From JAIYDJ01 sp031400505 (GTDB lineage Bacteria > Pseudomonadota > Alphaproteobacteria > Rhodobacterales > Rhodobacteraceae): a DNA stretch of 64,000 nucleotides. Shown here piece after piece: positions 25,951-34,734 of this stretch. The notes below the pieces were generated by a model. It saw nothing but the letters and a program-made list of their open reading frames with translations. It was not told the DNA's origin and did no database searches. Position 1 is the stretch's first letter. Each line of letters starts with the position of its first letter. The position numbers and the translations under genes are program-made. The DNA lies in contig JANNPZ010000043.1 of the NCBI GenBank assembly GCA_031400505.1, forward strand, positions 103,996 to 167,995. The letters run 5' to 3'.

Positions 25951-27039
25951 CTAGTCTTCTTCCTGAGTCAGAACCACTTCGCCGCTCGCCTCCAGCATAC
26001 GAATGGCCATCACGACCGCCGACATCGCATCGTCCGCATCCTTTGCCTTGATCTTGCCGCGTTGCGCCATGTCTTCGCGCAGGCCCTGCGCCATGCGTTG
26101 CGACATGTTGGCCAATATGAACTCTGCCGCTGCCGCAAGTTCGGGTTCTGCCTGTGCTGCGGTCAGTGCGGTCACAAGCATCGGCTGATCGACCCCACGG
26201 ATCACTTTTGGCACGTCGCGTGCCTGAAGGCGCGCCGGGATGTGCAAGAAGGTGAAGATCGCGCGTCGAACCTTTTCTGCAAAGCCTGCGTCTTCTTCCT
26301 CCAGCCCGCGCAGCACATCGTCGCGAGTCCCTGCCGCCGAGACATTGAGAATGGCCCCAACCCGTTCTACCGGGCCCGTGTCAAACGCCTTGGATGGCTT
26401 TTGATCCAGTTGCTGCGCCAGAGACTGGCCGATGCGGTGCACCGTTTCGGGATCGACGTTTCCGGTCAACGACACGGCATAGGCAATCCTGCGCGCGCGT
26501 TCTCCGGGAAGTTTTCCCAGCAATTCTGCGGCTTTGGATACAGGAAGCTTCGACAGCATCACAGCGGCCACTTCCGTACTTTCGTCTTGCAGCACGGGCA
26601 GAAGCTCTTCTGCCTTCATGGTCGTCATCCGTTCCCACGGGTCCGCGCGCATCATGCCGCCTGCCATCCGCCGCAACCTGCTTGCCGCGTTGGCCGACAT
26701 GTGGTCGCCCATCACGGACAAGGCGCCTTCCAGCCCACCGGGAAAAGACAACCCCAGTTGCTCCATCTCCATCAGAAACTCGTCAACCACCGCCCGGAGC
26801 GTTGTGCGGTCAACCCGGCGCATCTGGCCCATTTGTTCGGCGAGCTGCGTTTGCATCTGATCCGGCAGCGAGGTCAGCGAAAGTGCAGTTCCCTCAGACA
26901 GCAGATAGCGCACGATCACCGCCGCCTTTTCACGCGGCGTCAGATTGCGTGCGCCCACACCCTGGGGTTCAGTTCGCCCCACCGCAACCATGCGCTGCGC
27001 CGGGACAATCTTTGCCAACGCTGTCGTGTCCTGCGCCAT
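25951..27039 (-). CDS. fliG: Flagellar motor switch protein FliG
   Basis: A 362-residue FliG. The N-terminal domain begins LTPREKAAVIVRYLLSEGTA; the middle domain includes VMLSKLPVSKAAELLGKLPG with the following ERARRIAYAV; the C-terminal torque domain carries the charged helix (LQARDVPKVIRGVDQPMLVT). FliG joins the MS ring to the C ring and contacts the stator. No other flagellar gene is in the window, so fliG is outside a flagellar cluster here. GGGGGCCAGA precedes the start. Confidence 0.92.
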   Translation of the reverse strand: MAQDTTALAKIVPAQRMVAVGRTEPQGVGARNLTPREKAAVIVRYLLSEGTALSLTSLPDQMQTQLAEQMGQMRRVDRTTLRAVVDEFLMEMEQLGLSFPGGLEGALSVMGDHMSANAASRLRRMAGGMMRADPWERMTTMKAEELLPVLQDESTEVAAVMLSKLPVSKAAELLGKLPGERARRIAYAVSLTGNVDPETVHRIGQSLAQQLDQKPSKAFDTGPVERVGAILNVSAAGTRDDVLRGLEEEDAGFAEKVRRAIFTFLHIPARLQARDVPKVIRGVDQPMLVTALTAAQAEPELAAAAEFILANMSQRMAQGLREDMAQRGKIKAKDADDAMSAVVMAIRMLEASGEVVLTQEED

Positions 27040-27105
27040 TCTGGCCCCCGATTCCCTGTGATGCTGAAAGCTTCGCAGGTCACCGTTAACCGAGGCTGAA
27101 CAATT

Positions 27106-27255
27106 TCAGGCAGAGATAGCTACACAAGCCTTTGTTGCCGGGTCCATGATCTGGCCGTCAGGACAGCGCTTGCTTTCGCATTCGCCGGGCGACGTGCTTT
27201 GCTGCGCCAATGCTGCGGCAGGCACAAACAGGCACAGGGCAATCACGCGGATCAT
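27106..27255 (-). CDS. Small secreted cysteine-containing protein, 49 aa
   Basis: A 49-residue gene: MIRVIALCLFVPAAALAQQS is a clean signal peptide with AxA cleavage (ALA/QQ). It leaves a mature peptide of about 32 residues with three cysteines (26, 31 and 44): GECESKRCPDGQIMDPATKA then CVAISA. The motif CxxxxC followed by PDG is reminiscent of small Cys-rich exported proteins. It lies between purB and fliG on the same strand, 96 bases after the purB stop. Only a weak ribosome-binding site is visible. Function unknown. Confidence 0.62.
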   Translation of the reverse strand: MIRVIALCLFVPAAALAQQSTSPGECESKRCPDGQIMDPATKACVAISA

Positions 27256-27351
27256 TCTGAAACAACCCTGTCAAAGATGTGCAAAGATATCATGCGCGCC
27301 GCCAGCAAGATGCGGCCTTTCGGCACCCTTGGTCATCACGTTTGCGTGACG

Positions 27352-28659
27352 CTACGCCTTGCCGAAAACCCGTGCGAAAATTGTATCCACGTGTTTGGTA
27401 TGATAGCCCAGATCAAATTTTTCAGCGATTTCGCCGGGGCTTAGCGCTGCGGTCACTTCGGGATCCCCCAACAGCTCGGTCTGAAAGTCGGCGCCGTTTT
27501 CCCAGACTTTCATCGCGTTGCGTTGCACGATGGCATAGGCCTCTTCGCGGTTCACTCCGGCTTGGGTCAGGGCCAGCAAAACGCGCTGGCTCATCACCAA
27601 TCCGCGAAATTTGTTCATGTTGGCCAGCATGTTGTCTGGATAGATCACCAGCTTTTCAATCACGCCGGCAAGCCTGTGCAGTGCGAAATCCAACGTGATG
27701 GTCGTGTCCGGCCCGATCGCACGCTCCACGCTGGAATGCGAGATGTCACGCTCGTGCCAAAGCGCGACGTTTTCAAGTGCCGGCACGACCGCCATCCGAA
27801 CAAGCCGCGCAAGCCCGGTCAGGTTTTCGGTCAGCACCGGGTTGCGCTTGTGTGGCATCGCAGAGCTGCCCTTTTGACCTGGCGAGAAGAACTCTTCCGC
27901 CTCAAGCACTTCGGTGCGCTGCATGTGGCGGATTTCAATTGCGATGTTTTCCATGCTGGACGCAATGACACCAAGGACAGCGAAATACATCGCATGCCGA
28001 TCGCGGGGAATGACTTGGGTGCTGATCGGTTCCGGGACCAAGCCCATCGCCTTGCAGACATGCTCTTCGACACTCGGATCAATGTTTGCAAAGGTGCCAA
28101 CTGCGCCGGATATGGCCCCGGTGGCAACTTCGGCCCGCGCCATCACCAGACGTGCCCTGCTGCGCGCCATTTCGGCATGGAACCGGGCAAAGGTCAGGCC
28201 CATTGTCGTCGGTTCGGCGTGAATGCCATGGCTGCGGCCGATCCTCGGGGTGTCTTTGTGCTCATGCGCCCGCAGTTTCAACGCGGCCAGAACCCGGTCC
28301 ATTCCCGCAAGCAAAATGTCAGTGGCCCGCACGAGTTGAATGTTGAACGTGGTGTCCAGAACGTCGGAACTCGTCATTCCCTGATGGACAAAGCGCGCGG
28401 CGTCTGGCCCGATGATTTCGGCCAGATGGGTCAGAAACGCGATCACATCGTGCTTTGTCACCGCCTCGATCTCGTCGATCCGGGCAACATTGAACGGAAC
28501 ATCCCGTGCGCGCCAAACCGCCTTTGCATTTTCCGCCGGGATCACCCCCAAGGCCGCCTGCGCATCGCAGGCATGTGCCTCGATCTCGAACCAGATGCGG
28601 AACTTGGTATCAGGCGACCATAGGGCGACCATGTCGGGACGAGAGTATCGCGGGATCAT
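27352..28659 (-). CDS. purB: Adenylosuccinate lyase
   Basis: A 435-residue enzyme starting MIPRYSRPDMVALWSPDTKF. The fumarase/ASL superfamily signature GSSAMPHKRNPVLTENLTG is present with catalytic residues around it; other landmarks are GRSHGIHAEPTTMGL and HQGMTSSDVLDTTFNIQL. It catalyses two steps of purine synthesis, releasing fumarate from SAICAR and from adenylosuccinate. In-frame sequence upstream of 28659 is not conserved. Confidence 0.97.
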   Translation of the reverse strand: MIPRYSRPDMVALWSPDTKFRIWFEIEAHACDAQAALGVIPAENAKAVWRARDVPFNVARIDEIEAVTKHDVIAFLTHLAEIIGPDAARFVHQGMTSSDVLDTTFNIQLVRATDILLAGMDRVLAALKLRAHEHKDTPRIGRSHGIHAEPTTMGLTFARFHAEMARSRARLVMARAEVATGAISGAVGTFANIDPSVEEHVCKAMGLVPEPISTQVIPRDRHAMYFAVLGVIASSMENIAIEIRHMQRTEVLEAEEFFSPGQKGSSAMPHKRNPVLTENLTGLARLVRMAVVPALENVALWHERDISHSSVERAIGPDTTITLDFALHRLAGVIEKLVIYPDNMLANMNKFRGLVMSQRVLLALTQAGVNREEAYAIVQRNAMKVWENGADFQTELLGDPEVTAALSPGEIAEKFDLGYHTKHVDTIFARVFGKA

Positions 28660-28728
28660 CGGGCAGCCTTTCATGGACAGGGCAGGCGTGCAGCGATTAG
28701 ACTGCACCGGCGGCAAGGGCAAGCGAGG

Positions 28729-29109
28729 ATGGCGATGCGGTGGATGGTGTTTGCGGGTTTGTTGCCTGCCTTGACGGTGCAGGCAGCCCCCCTGACGGGG
28801 ACGCAAATTGCTGAGACGAGCATCACTGGGACGCTGATCACCGGGTCACAGATAACTGAGGCATTGACGGCGCGCGTTCTGGGCTATGCTGAAGGGCAGA
28901 CGCAGACGTTCTTTGCCGACGGGCGAACGTCTTATGAAGGTGATCGTGCGGAATGGGGTCGCTGGCAGGTGCAGGGCGATCAATACTGTTCGCAATGGCC
29001 GCCGTCCGACCGCTGGACCTGCTATGGGATCACGCGTGACGGGGGGAGTGTCGGGTTTGTTTCGGCGGACGGGTCAGTGACTTACGGACGCTACATCGAT
29101 CTCAATTGA
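28729..29109 (+). CDS. Secreted protein of unknown function, 126 aa
   Basis: A signal peptide (MAMRWMVFAGLLPALTVQAA) leads to a mature protein of about 106 residues. A Thr/Gly-rich part with repeated TGT/TGS units (LTGTQIAETSITGTLITGSQ) is followed by GRWQVQGDQYCSQWPPSDRW and TCYGITRDGGSVGFVSADGS. The GRW...YCSQWPP...WxCY pattern recurs in alphaproteobacterial exported proteins, though I cannot name the family. The two cysteines could form a disulfide. The third codon is also ATG and better placed behind GAGG, so the true start may be 28735. Confidence 0.7.
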   Translation: MAMRWMVFAGLLPALTVQAAPLTGTQIAETSITGTLITGSQITEALTARVLGYAEGQTQTFFADGRTSYEGDRAEWGRWQVQGDQYCSQWPPSDRWTCYGITRDGGSVGFVSADGSVTYGRYIDLN

Positions 29110-29166
29110 CCGCGTTGCCAGAGTATCGCCGACGCAGCCAAGGCCCGGTTAGGACAGGCTGTCGGG

Positions 29167-29604
29167 TCAATTGACTTTGTTGCGCGGGATGAACGGAAGC
29201 GGTGCTACCGGCACGCCATCCTCGAGCAGTTTGCGCGCCTCATCGATGCGCGCTTCGCCGTAGATTGCCCGCTTTGGTGTGTCGCCATCATGCATGGCGC
29301 GGGCCTCGGAGACAAAGTTCAGTCCGACATAGTCAGAGTTTTGCTCGACCTCGCGCCGCAACGCAGCCAAAGCGGCTTCGGATTCGTTGGCGGGCGTCTG
29401 CAACGGGGATTTGGCCGCGTCAGCGTCGCCTTTTGCCCGGGCGGGGCGCACGGCTGGCGCCATCATGGCTTTTTCAACATTGGGCGAAGCACAAACGGGG
29501 CAGGCGAGGCGTCCTGCCGACAGCAATGCGTCATAGGCCGCAGCAGATTGAAACCAGCTGTCAAATTGGTGGTTGTCGGGGCAGTGCAAGCGGTAGTTGA
29601 TCAT
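29167..29604 (-). CDS. DUF1178-family protein
   Basis: A 145-residue protein, MINYRLHCPDNHQFDSWFQS. Four cysteine or histidine-type metal-ligand candidates lie near the N-terminus (CPDNHQFDSWFQ and ACPVCASPNVEKAMMAP), and the C-terminal block DYVGLNFVSEARAMHDGDTP leading to YGEARIDEARKLLEDGV is diagnostic of DUF1178. A small zinc-ribbon protein is likely; function unknown. GGAAGCG precedes the ATG. An in-frame start at 29691 would add 29 unconserved residues. Confidence 0.88.
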   Translation of the reverse strand: MINYRLHCPDNHQFDSWFQSAAAYDALLSAGRLACPVCASPNVEKAMMAPAVRPARAKGDADAAKSPLQTPANESEAALAALRREVEQNSDYVGLNFVSEARAMHDGDTPKRAIYGEARIDEARKLLEDGVPVAPLPFIPRNKVN

Positions 29605-29700
29605 CGCTTTACGCTTCCATAACGCTGGTGTCAGTTCAAGTCCTTGCCAGAAAACAAAGTCGTTGCACCTCGACTTTTCCAGATCGCACACAGGAAGCGG

Positions 29701-30192
29701 TCAGGCTTGCGCCGCGCCGCCTTGTGTACCCGTCAACAGCCCCGGCTCGGACGCGACCAGCCTTAGCAGCACCCTCAACTCTGGCTCTGCGACTTTGCGC
29801 GCGGCACGGTCCGCATTGAACCACTTACGCCTGCGTTCGCGGCGTTCCGGAAACTTGGCTCGCAAGCGCGCGACACGCAACGCAAAGACCGTCACGACGC
29901 AAGGTTGAAACAGACCCGGCTTCAACACCTTGTTATAGCTGAAAAGTCCGATCGGGGCGTCGCACACTTCACCTTCAACCCCAGCCTCTTCCCAAGCCTC
30001 GGCGGCGGCTGATTGTGCGGCACTCAGCCCATCATGCGGCCAGCCTTTCGGAATGATCCACCGTCCGGTATCGCGGCTGGTGATCAACAAGACTTGCGCC
30101 GCGCCACGGTGCAGTCTCCAACACAAGGCACCATGCTGACCGCTGGCTTCGCTTGTGTCTTTTGCAAAAGACGCAGAGTTTGGACGGCTCAT
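29701..30192 (-). CDS. Nudix hydrolase
   Basis: A 163-residue protein with a Nudix box in PKGWPHDGLSAAQSAAAEAW followed by EEAGVEG; the catalytic E-x-x-E-E core is EAWEEAG. The KGW...EEAGVEG form and the FERRERRRKW-like basic stretch resemble the diphosphoinositol-polyphosphate phosphohydrolase branch, which hydrolyses nucleoside or inositol diphosphates. The first glutamate of the canonical box is replaced (Leu). Substrate not determinable. Divergent from the deacetylase-like gene across 191 bases. Confidence 0.86.
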   Translation of the reverse strand: MSRPNSASFAKDTSEASGQHGALCWRLHRGAAQVLLITSRDTGRWIIPKGWPHDGLSAAQSAAAEAWEEAGVEGEVCDAPIGLFSYNKVLKPGLFQPCVVTVFALRVARLRAKFPERRERRRKWFNADRAARKVAEPELRVLLRLVASEPGLLTGTQGGAAQA

Positions 30193-30232
30193 TCAAAGTA
30201 CTCTACTATTCAAAAAAGCAGACAACACGTAA

Positions 30233-30246
30233 ATTTGTCTAGTTGT
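30233..30246. promoter_or_regulatory. 14-mer shared with the phnF-phnG operator region
   Basis: ATTTGTCTAGTTGT is identical to 39609-39622 in the phnF-phnG intergenic region. It lies between the Nudix and deacetylase-like genes, where GACAAC (30221-30226) and GTTGTC (30242-30247) also form an inverted pair. A PhnF-like site is possible but unproven. Confidence 0.35.
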
Positions 30247-30383
30247 CGCCATTGTCTCATGCTGCCCAAGGGAATCCCAGAGGGTGTGTCAAACATTTGA
30301 AGAAGGGCTAGGGTAAAGTCACAGGTTTCTGACCGGAACCCATGTGCAGGTCGAAAAGCGCAGAGTAACAGGAATAGCATGAT

Positions 30384-31490
30384 ATGACCGCCCTGTTCAT
30401 TGGCTCCGAGATTTATCGGGGTTCGTCTTATGGGCCGAGCCATCCTTTGCGGGTCCCGAGGGTCTCTACGGTGATCGACCTTGCGCGCAGCTTGGGCTGG
30501 TTGCCGTCGGCGCAGTATCGAACCGCGCCACGCGCCAAACCGGGGGCACTGACGGTCTGGCACAGCCCCGAATACATAGCCGCCCTGCAAGCGGCCGAAG
30601 CGGCAGGGTCGGTGACCGATGCCGTGCGCAGGCGCCATGGGCTTGGCACATTGTCAAATCCGGTGTTTGCCCAGATGTATGCCCGACCTGCGACCGGTGT
30701 GGGTGGCGTCCTGCTGGCCGCCGACCTGTTGGGCGCGGGGCAGGCGAGCGCAGTTCACGTGCCCGGTGGCGGCACGCATCACGGTATGGCGGACCGCGCC
30801 AACGGCTTTTGCTATCTGAACGACTGCGTGCTGGGGATCCTTGCGCTGAAACGCGCAGGCTTTCCCCGCGTTGCCTATATCGACATCGATGCCCATCACC
30901 CTGACGGGGTCGAAGCGGCCTTTGCAGATGATCCAGATGTTCTCATGGTTTCGACCCATGAAGAAAACCGTTGGCCTTTCGCCGGGGCACTGAGCGATCG
31001 CGGCGTCGGAAACCTGTTCAATCTGCCGGTCCCGAAAGGGTTCAACGACACCGAGATGCAAGCGGTGACAGACCAACTGATCCTGCCGCGTCTTGCGGCG
31101 CATCGCCCGGATGTCATCGTGCTGCAATGCGGGGCCGATGCGCTGACCGAAGACCCGCTGTCGCGTTTGGCGCTGTCAAACAATGCCCATCGCGCAGTTT
31201 TGGCGGCGGTGCGACAGATGGCCCCGAAGTTGCTGCTGTTGGGCGGGGGTGGGTACAATCCATGGTCGGTGGGCAGGCTGTGGACAGCGTTATGGGCCGA
31301 CCTTTCGGGTCACACCCCGCCAGACCGGTTGCCCGATGCTGCCGTTTCGGTGCTGGCAGCCCTGTCGTGGGGGGGCGGTGGCCGCCCGCCGCCTGATCCG
31401 CGCCTGCTGACAACCCTGATCGACGCCCCGCGCCCCGGCCCGGTTTCGGTCGATGTGTCAGATCGATTGACCACGCTCGCCCGCCGCTGA
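30384..31490 (+). CDS. Histone-deacetylase-superfamily amidohydrolase (AcuC-like)
   Basis: A 368-residue protein with the arginase/HDAC-fold zinc site: GGGTHHGMADRANGFCYLND, YIDIDAHHPDGVEAAF, LQCGADALTEDPLSRLALSN and LLLGGGGYNPWSVGRLW. These correspond to the active-site His pair, zinc-binding Asp/His, Asp and Tyr regions. AcuC-like proteins remove acetyl groups from lysines, for example on acetyl-CoA synthetase. The usual HHGDG is HHPDG here. AGGAA precedes the ATG. The stop abuts the stop of convergent waaA. Confidence 0.9.
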   Translation: MTALFIGSEIYRGSSYGPSHPLRVPRVSTVIDLARSLGWLPSAQYRTAPRAKPGALTVWHSPEYIAALQAAEAAGSVTDAVRRRHGLGTLSNPVFAQMYARPATGVGGVLLAADLLGAGQASAVHVPGGGTHHGMADRANGFCYLNDCVLGILALKRAGFPRVAYIDIDAHHPDGVEAAFADDPDVLMVSTHEENRWPFAGALSDRGVGNLFNLPVPKGFNDTEMQAVTDQLILPRLAAHRPDVIVLQCGADALTEDPLSRLALSNNAHRAVLAAVRQMAPKLLLLGGGGYNPWSVGRLWTALWADLSGHTPPDRLPDAAVSVLAALSWGGGGRPPPDPRLLTTLIDAPRPGPVSVDVSDRLTTLARR

Positions 31491-32753
31491 TCACGCGCGG
31501 CGCACCATGGCCAACAGGCGCTGTGCCAAGGCGTCTGTCGCATCCTCGGGTGGCAGTGCCGATCTTGCTGCGGCAGCCATCGCAGTTTGCTGCGCCTTTT
31601 CAAGACCTGCAAGCGCCAGGCCAAGCCCCGCACGATCGGTAGCCAGTGCGCCTCGCATCTGCGCGAGTGCTGCAACCGGGGCTGCAAAATTCTCCATATG
31701 TGGCCCATGCAGAATGGCCGATCCAAAGGCTGCGGGCTCATAGGGTGTATGACCGCCAAGCGGGGCAAAACTGCCGCCGATCACCGTGACCCCTGACATC
31801 CTGTACCAGAGTGCCATCTCGCCCAAAGTGTCGGCCAGAAAGACGGGCACGCCCGCCTGGGGTGCCGCGCCGTCTGACCGCCTGGCAAAGGCAAATCCGG
31901 CCGCCGTAATAACCCCTGCCACTTCGGCGCTACGGCGCGGATGACGGGGCGCAATGATCAGCAGGTCGAACCGGGCCCGCGTCTTGGCAAAAGCCTGCAC
32001 GATCATCGCCTCTTCGCCCGGATGGGTGGACGCTGCCAACAAGACACGGTCACGCGGCACCACTTGCGGCAATGCAGGCGACATCGACACTGCAACCTGC
32101 GCCTTCAGCATTACCACGGGTCCCAACCGAGCAACCGGCAGCCCCAGATCAACCAGTCGCGCGGCCGATCCCTGATCTTGCGCGGATAGAAATGTGACCC
32201 GCTGCAGCGTCCGCCGCATCAGATGCGGGGCAAAGCGCACCCAGCGCTGCGCTGACCGTGCCGACATCCGTGCTCCGATGACTGCAACCGGGACGCCCGC
32301 CTTATCGGCCGCGGCGAGGCGCGCTGGCCACAGTTCGTTTTCCACGACAACCAAAGCGGCAGGCCGCCAGCGCCGAAAAACCCGACCGGCTGATCCCAGA
32401 CTGTCGAGCGGGGCCAATGCCGCCTGAACACCCGGCAGTTCCCAGCTTTTCACAAGTGCTACGGCCGTTCCGGTATTCGCCGTCACAAGGACCGACAGAT
32501 CCGGTCGTGTCTGCAGAATTTCCAGCAGTATCCCGCGCGCCGAAGTGACCTCACCATTGCTCGCCGCATGCAGCCAAAGCGATTCAGACCCGGTTGGCCC
32601 TGCACTAACGCCCAATCGTTGCCAAACCGCCCCGCCCGCCACACGACCCCGCAGCCGCTGTACCAGCGTCGCTGCCACCAGAAACGGGGCAAAAGCGCCC
32701 ATCAATAGCCGATAGAAAAGCAACGCGCCGACCCCTGCCACCAAAACGCACAA
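31491..32753 (-). CDS. waaA: 3-deoxy-D-manno-octulosonic acid (Kdo) transferase
   Basis: About 420 residues of a GT-30 enzyme. An N-terminal membrane anchor (LLFYRLLMGAFAPFLVA) precedes the first Rossmann domain. The catalytic Glu (Glu68) is in LHAASNGEVTSAR; later blocks are TANTGTAVALVKSW, VVVENELWPARL, LLIIAPRHPRRS, DTLGEMALWY and GGSFAPLGGHTPYEPAAFGS. It adds Kdo to lipid IVA at the inner membrane. The reading starts at TTG (32753), with GTG 12 bases later as an alternative; neither is certain. It is convergent with the deacetylase-like gene. Confidence 0.92.
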   Translation of the reverse strand: MCVLVAGVGALLFYRLLMGAFAPFLVAATLVQRLRGRVAGGAVWQRLGVSAGPTGSESLWLHAASNGEVTSARGILLEILQTRPDLSVLVTANTGTAVALVKSWELPGVQAALAPLDSLGSAGRVFRRWRPAALVVVENELWPARLAAADKAGVPVAVIGARMSARSAQRWVRFAPHLMRRTLQRVTFLSAQDQGSAARLVDLGLPVARLGPVVMLKAQVAVSMSPALPQVVPRDRVLLAASTHPGEEAMIVQAFAKTRARFDLLIIAPRHPRRSAEVAGVITAAGFAFARRSDGAAPQAGVPVFLADTLGEMALWYRMSGVTVIGGSFAPLGGHTPYEPAAFGSAILHGPHMENFAAPVAALAQMRGALATDRAGLGLALAGLEKAQQTAMAAAARSALPPEDATDALAQRLLAMVRRA

Positions 32754-32814
32754 CGTACCGCTTCTTAGTGCATCGGTCCGAGGTTGGCCACAAAGTCGGA
32801 AGCAAAGGCTTCTC

Positions 32815-32832
32815 CCGTCATAAAAGCTTCAC
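32815..32832 (+). promoter_or_regulatory. Pho box upstream of phnC
   Basis: CCGTCATAAAAGCTTCAC matches the PhoB consensus (two CTGTCAT-like 7-mers separated by four A/T bases) at 14 of 18 positions. It ends 66 bases before the phnC start. It suggests that phosphate starvation induces the phosphonate transporter through PhoB-PhoR. Confidence 0.65.
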
Positions 32833-32898
32833 AGAGGCGAGGCGAGAGTGTCACAAATCGTGTCTATCCGGGCCTCACCTCAAACGGAGACGGTTTGC

Positions 32899-33714
32899 AT
32901 GCTGACGGTAAAGAATGTCACCCGCATGTTTGGCCAGAAGGCAGCCGTCGACAATATTTCCTTCACGATTGACCGCTCTGCTTTTGTCGGGATCATCGGA
33001 CGATCAGGCGCGGGGAAATCGACCTTTCTGCGCATGATGAACCGCTTGACCGACGCGACGTCGGGATTGCTTGAGTTCGAAGGCCGCAATGTGCTGTTGT
33101 TGAAGGGCGCGGATATGCGGGCCTGGCAGGGCCAGTGCGCGATGATCTTTCAGCAGTTCAACCTCGTGCCGCGCATGGATGTCGCTTCGAACGTGATGCA
33201 TGGCGTGCTGAACCGCCGCTCGACGCTGGCCACCATGTTCAACCTGTGGTCCGAAGCTGACATCACCAAGGCGCTGAACATCCTCGACCGTCTCGGCATC
33301 GCCGAACAGGCGCCGAAACGCGCCGAGGCGCTTTCGGGCGGCCAGCAGCAACGCGTGGCGATTGCGCGGGCGCTGATGCAGGACCCCAAGGTTATTCTCG
33401 CCGACGAACCCATTGCCTCGCTGGACCCGATGAACGCCCAGATCGTGATGGATGCCCTGCGCAAGATCCACGACGAGGATGGCCGTATGGTGATCGCGAA
33501 CCTGCACACGCTGGACACGGCACGCCGGTACTGCGACCGCGTGATCGGCATGCGCGACGGGCGCGTTGTGTTCGACGGAACGCCTGATCAACTGACCACG
33601 GGCGTTGCACGCGATATCTATGGCGCGGATGCAAGCTTTAACGAAGCGGCGACATCGACCGCCATCGACACTGGCCCAAGTGATGCGGGCTATGCCGCAA
33701 AACTGCTGGCCTGA
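32899..33714 (+). CDS. phnC: Phosphonate ABC transporter, ATP-binding subunit
   Basis: 271 residues starting MLTVKNVTRMFGQKAAVDNI, preceded by GGAGACG. Walker A is GRSGAGKS (34-41), the Q-loop region MIFQQFNLVPRMDVASNVMH, the ABC signature LSGGQQQR (about 145-152) and Walker B VILADEP. The FNLV..MDV..NVMHG stretch is specific to PhnC. It energises phosphonate uptake with PhnD and PhnE. An ATG 17 codons earlier is in frame but outside the family's start. First gene of the transporter operon, behind a Pho box. Confidence 0.95.
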   Translation: MLTVKNVTRMFGQKAAVDNISFTIDRSAFVGIIGRSGAGKSTFLRMMNRLTDATSGLLEFEGRNVLLLKGADMRAWQGQCAMIFQQFNLVPRMDVASNVMHGVLNRRSTLATMFNLWSEADITKALNILDRLGIAEQAPKRAEALSGGQQQRVAIARALMQDPKVILADEPIASLDPMNAQIVMDALRKIHDEDGRMVIANLHTLDTARRYCDRVIGMRDGRVVFDGTPDQLTTGVARDIYGADASFNEAATSTAIDTGPSDAGYAAKLLA

Positions 33715-33760
33715 ACCCATCCACCCCGGCCCGCTCGGGCCATTTCAACCGGAGACGACC

Positions 33761-34666
33761 ATGAAAAAGCTGTTTGGCCTTCTGGCTGCCACCACGATGA
33801 TGACCGGCGTTGCTTACGCTGACGGTCACGCGATCAAGGAATTCAACATCGGCATCTTGGGCGGCGAAAACGCCCAGGACCGTCTAACCTCGAACGAGTG
33901 CTTCCGCGCCAAAGTCGAAGCTGCTCTGGGCGTGCCCACGAACATCTTCACCCCCGCCGACTATGACGGCGTGATCCAGGGTCTGCTGGGCGGCACCATC
34001 GACTACGCTGGTCTGGGTGCATCCTCTTACGCCAAAATCTGGCTGACCGACCCGGCCGCCGTCGAAGTGACCCTGACCACCCAGAACGTGGACGACTCGA
34101 CCGGTTACTACTCGATCGGTTTCGCCCGCAAGGACAGCGGCATCACCGATCTGGCGATCGCCAAGGGCAAGACCTTTGCCTTCGCTGACCCGAACTCCAC
34201 CTCGGGCTACCTGGTTCCGGCCGCTGAAATGACCGCCTCGCTGGGCAAGCTGGAAGAGTATTTCGCCGAAGTGAAATTCTCGGGCGGACATGAGCAAACC
34301 ATCGTCGGCGTGATGAACGGCGACATCGAGGCTGGCGTGTCGTGGGCTGACGGCCTGGGCAACTGGGAAGACGGCTACACCAACGGCGCGTTCCGCAAGG
34401 CCGCTGACGCTGGTCTGGTCGACATGAACGAGATCGTCGAAATCTGGCGCTCGACCCTGATCCCGAACGGTCCTTACGTTCAGCGCGCCGCTCTGCCGCA
34501 GGACGTCAAGGACAAGGTCAACGCTGTCGTAGCCGACCTGTGGGAAACCGACAAGGAATGCGCCTATGCCGTTGCCGCCGGCGACGCAAAGGACTTCATC
34601 CCGGTGAAGCACGAAGAATATCAGGGCGTGATCGAAGCGCGCAAGCTGCAAGAAGCCGCGAACTAA
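33761..34666 (+). CDS. phnD: Phosphonate ABC transporter, periplasmic binding protein
   Basis: A 301-residue protein. The signal peptide is MKKLFGLLAATTMMTGVAYA, cleaved before DG. The mature protein has PhnD landmarks: IGILGGENAQDRLTSNECFR, TPADYDGVIQGLLGGTIDYA, LGASSYAKIW, ADPNSTSGYLVPAAEM and a VSWADGLGNWEDGY block. It binds phosphonates, or phosphate esters in some homologs, in the periplasm. GGAGACGACC precedes the ATG. Codon use looks strongly biased to C-ending codons, which fits high expression. Confidence 0.95.
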   Translation: MKKLFGLLAATTMMTGVAYADGHAIKEFNIGILGGENAQDRLTSNECFRAKVEAALGVPTNIFTPADYDGVIQGLLGGTIDYAGLGASSYAKIWLTDPAAVEVTLTTQNVDDSTGYYSIGFARKDSGITDLAIAKGKTFAFADPNSTSGYLVPAAEMTASLGKLEEYFAEVKFSGGHEQTIVGVMNGDIEAGVSWADGLGNWEDGYTNGAFRKAADAGLVDMNEIVEIWRSTLIPNGPYVQRAALPQDVKDKVNAVVADLWETDKECAYAVAAGDAKDFIPVKHEEYQGVIEARKLQEAAN

Positions 34667-34683
34667 GCTTTTCATGACGCATC

Positions 34684-34715
34684 GCCGGGTCCCTGTCAGG
34701 GGGCCCGGCATTTTT
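34684..34715 (+). terminator. Stem-loop with T run between phnD and phnE1
   Basis: GCCGGG (34684-34689) pairs with CCCGGC (34704-34709), with additional pairing of CCC and GGG inside, followed by ATTTTT. Inside an operon such a structure would reduce transcription into the permease genes or stabilise the phnCD message, so that binding protein is made in excess. Confidence 0.75.
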
Positions 34716-34734
34716 CTGCGGGCCGGGGGATAGG

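Noticed and set aside
25951..27039. Possible remnant of a flagellar gene cluster around fliG
   Set aside because: No other flagellar gene is within the window; fliG is an orphan here and intact.
32849..32868. Second Pho-box-like pair (TGTCAC and TGTCTA) upstream of phnC
   Set aside because: The repeats are spaced 12 bases apart rather than 11, and the match is poor.
34684..34715. True operon end after phnD
   Set aside because: The two permease genes follow within 70 bases in the same direction, so the structure is more likely an attenuator.
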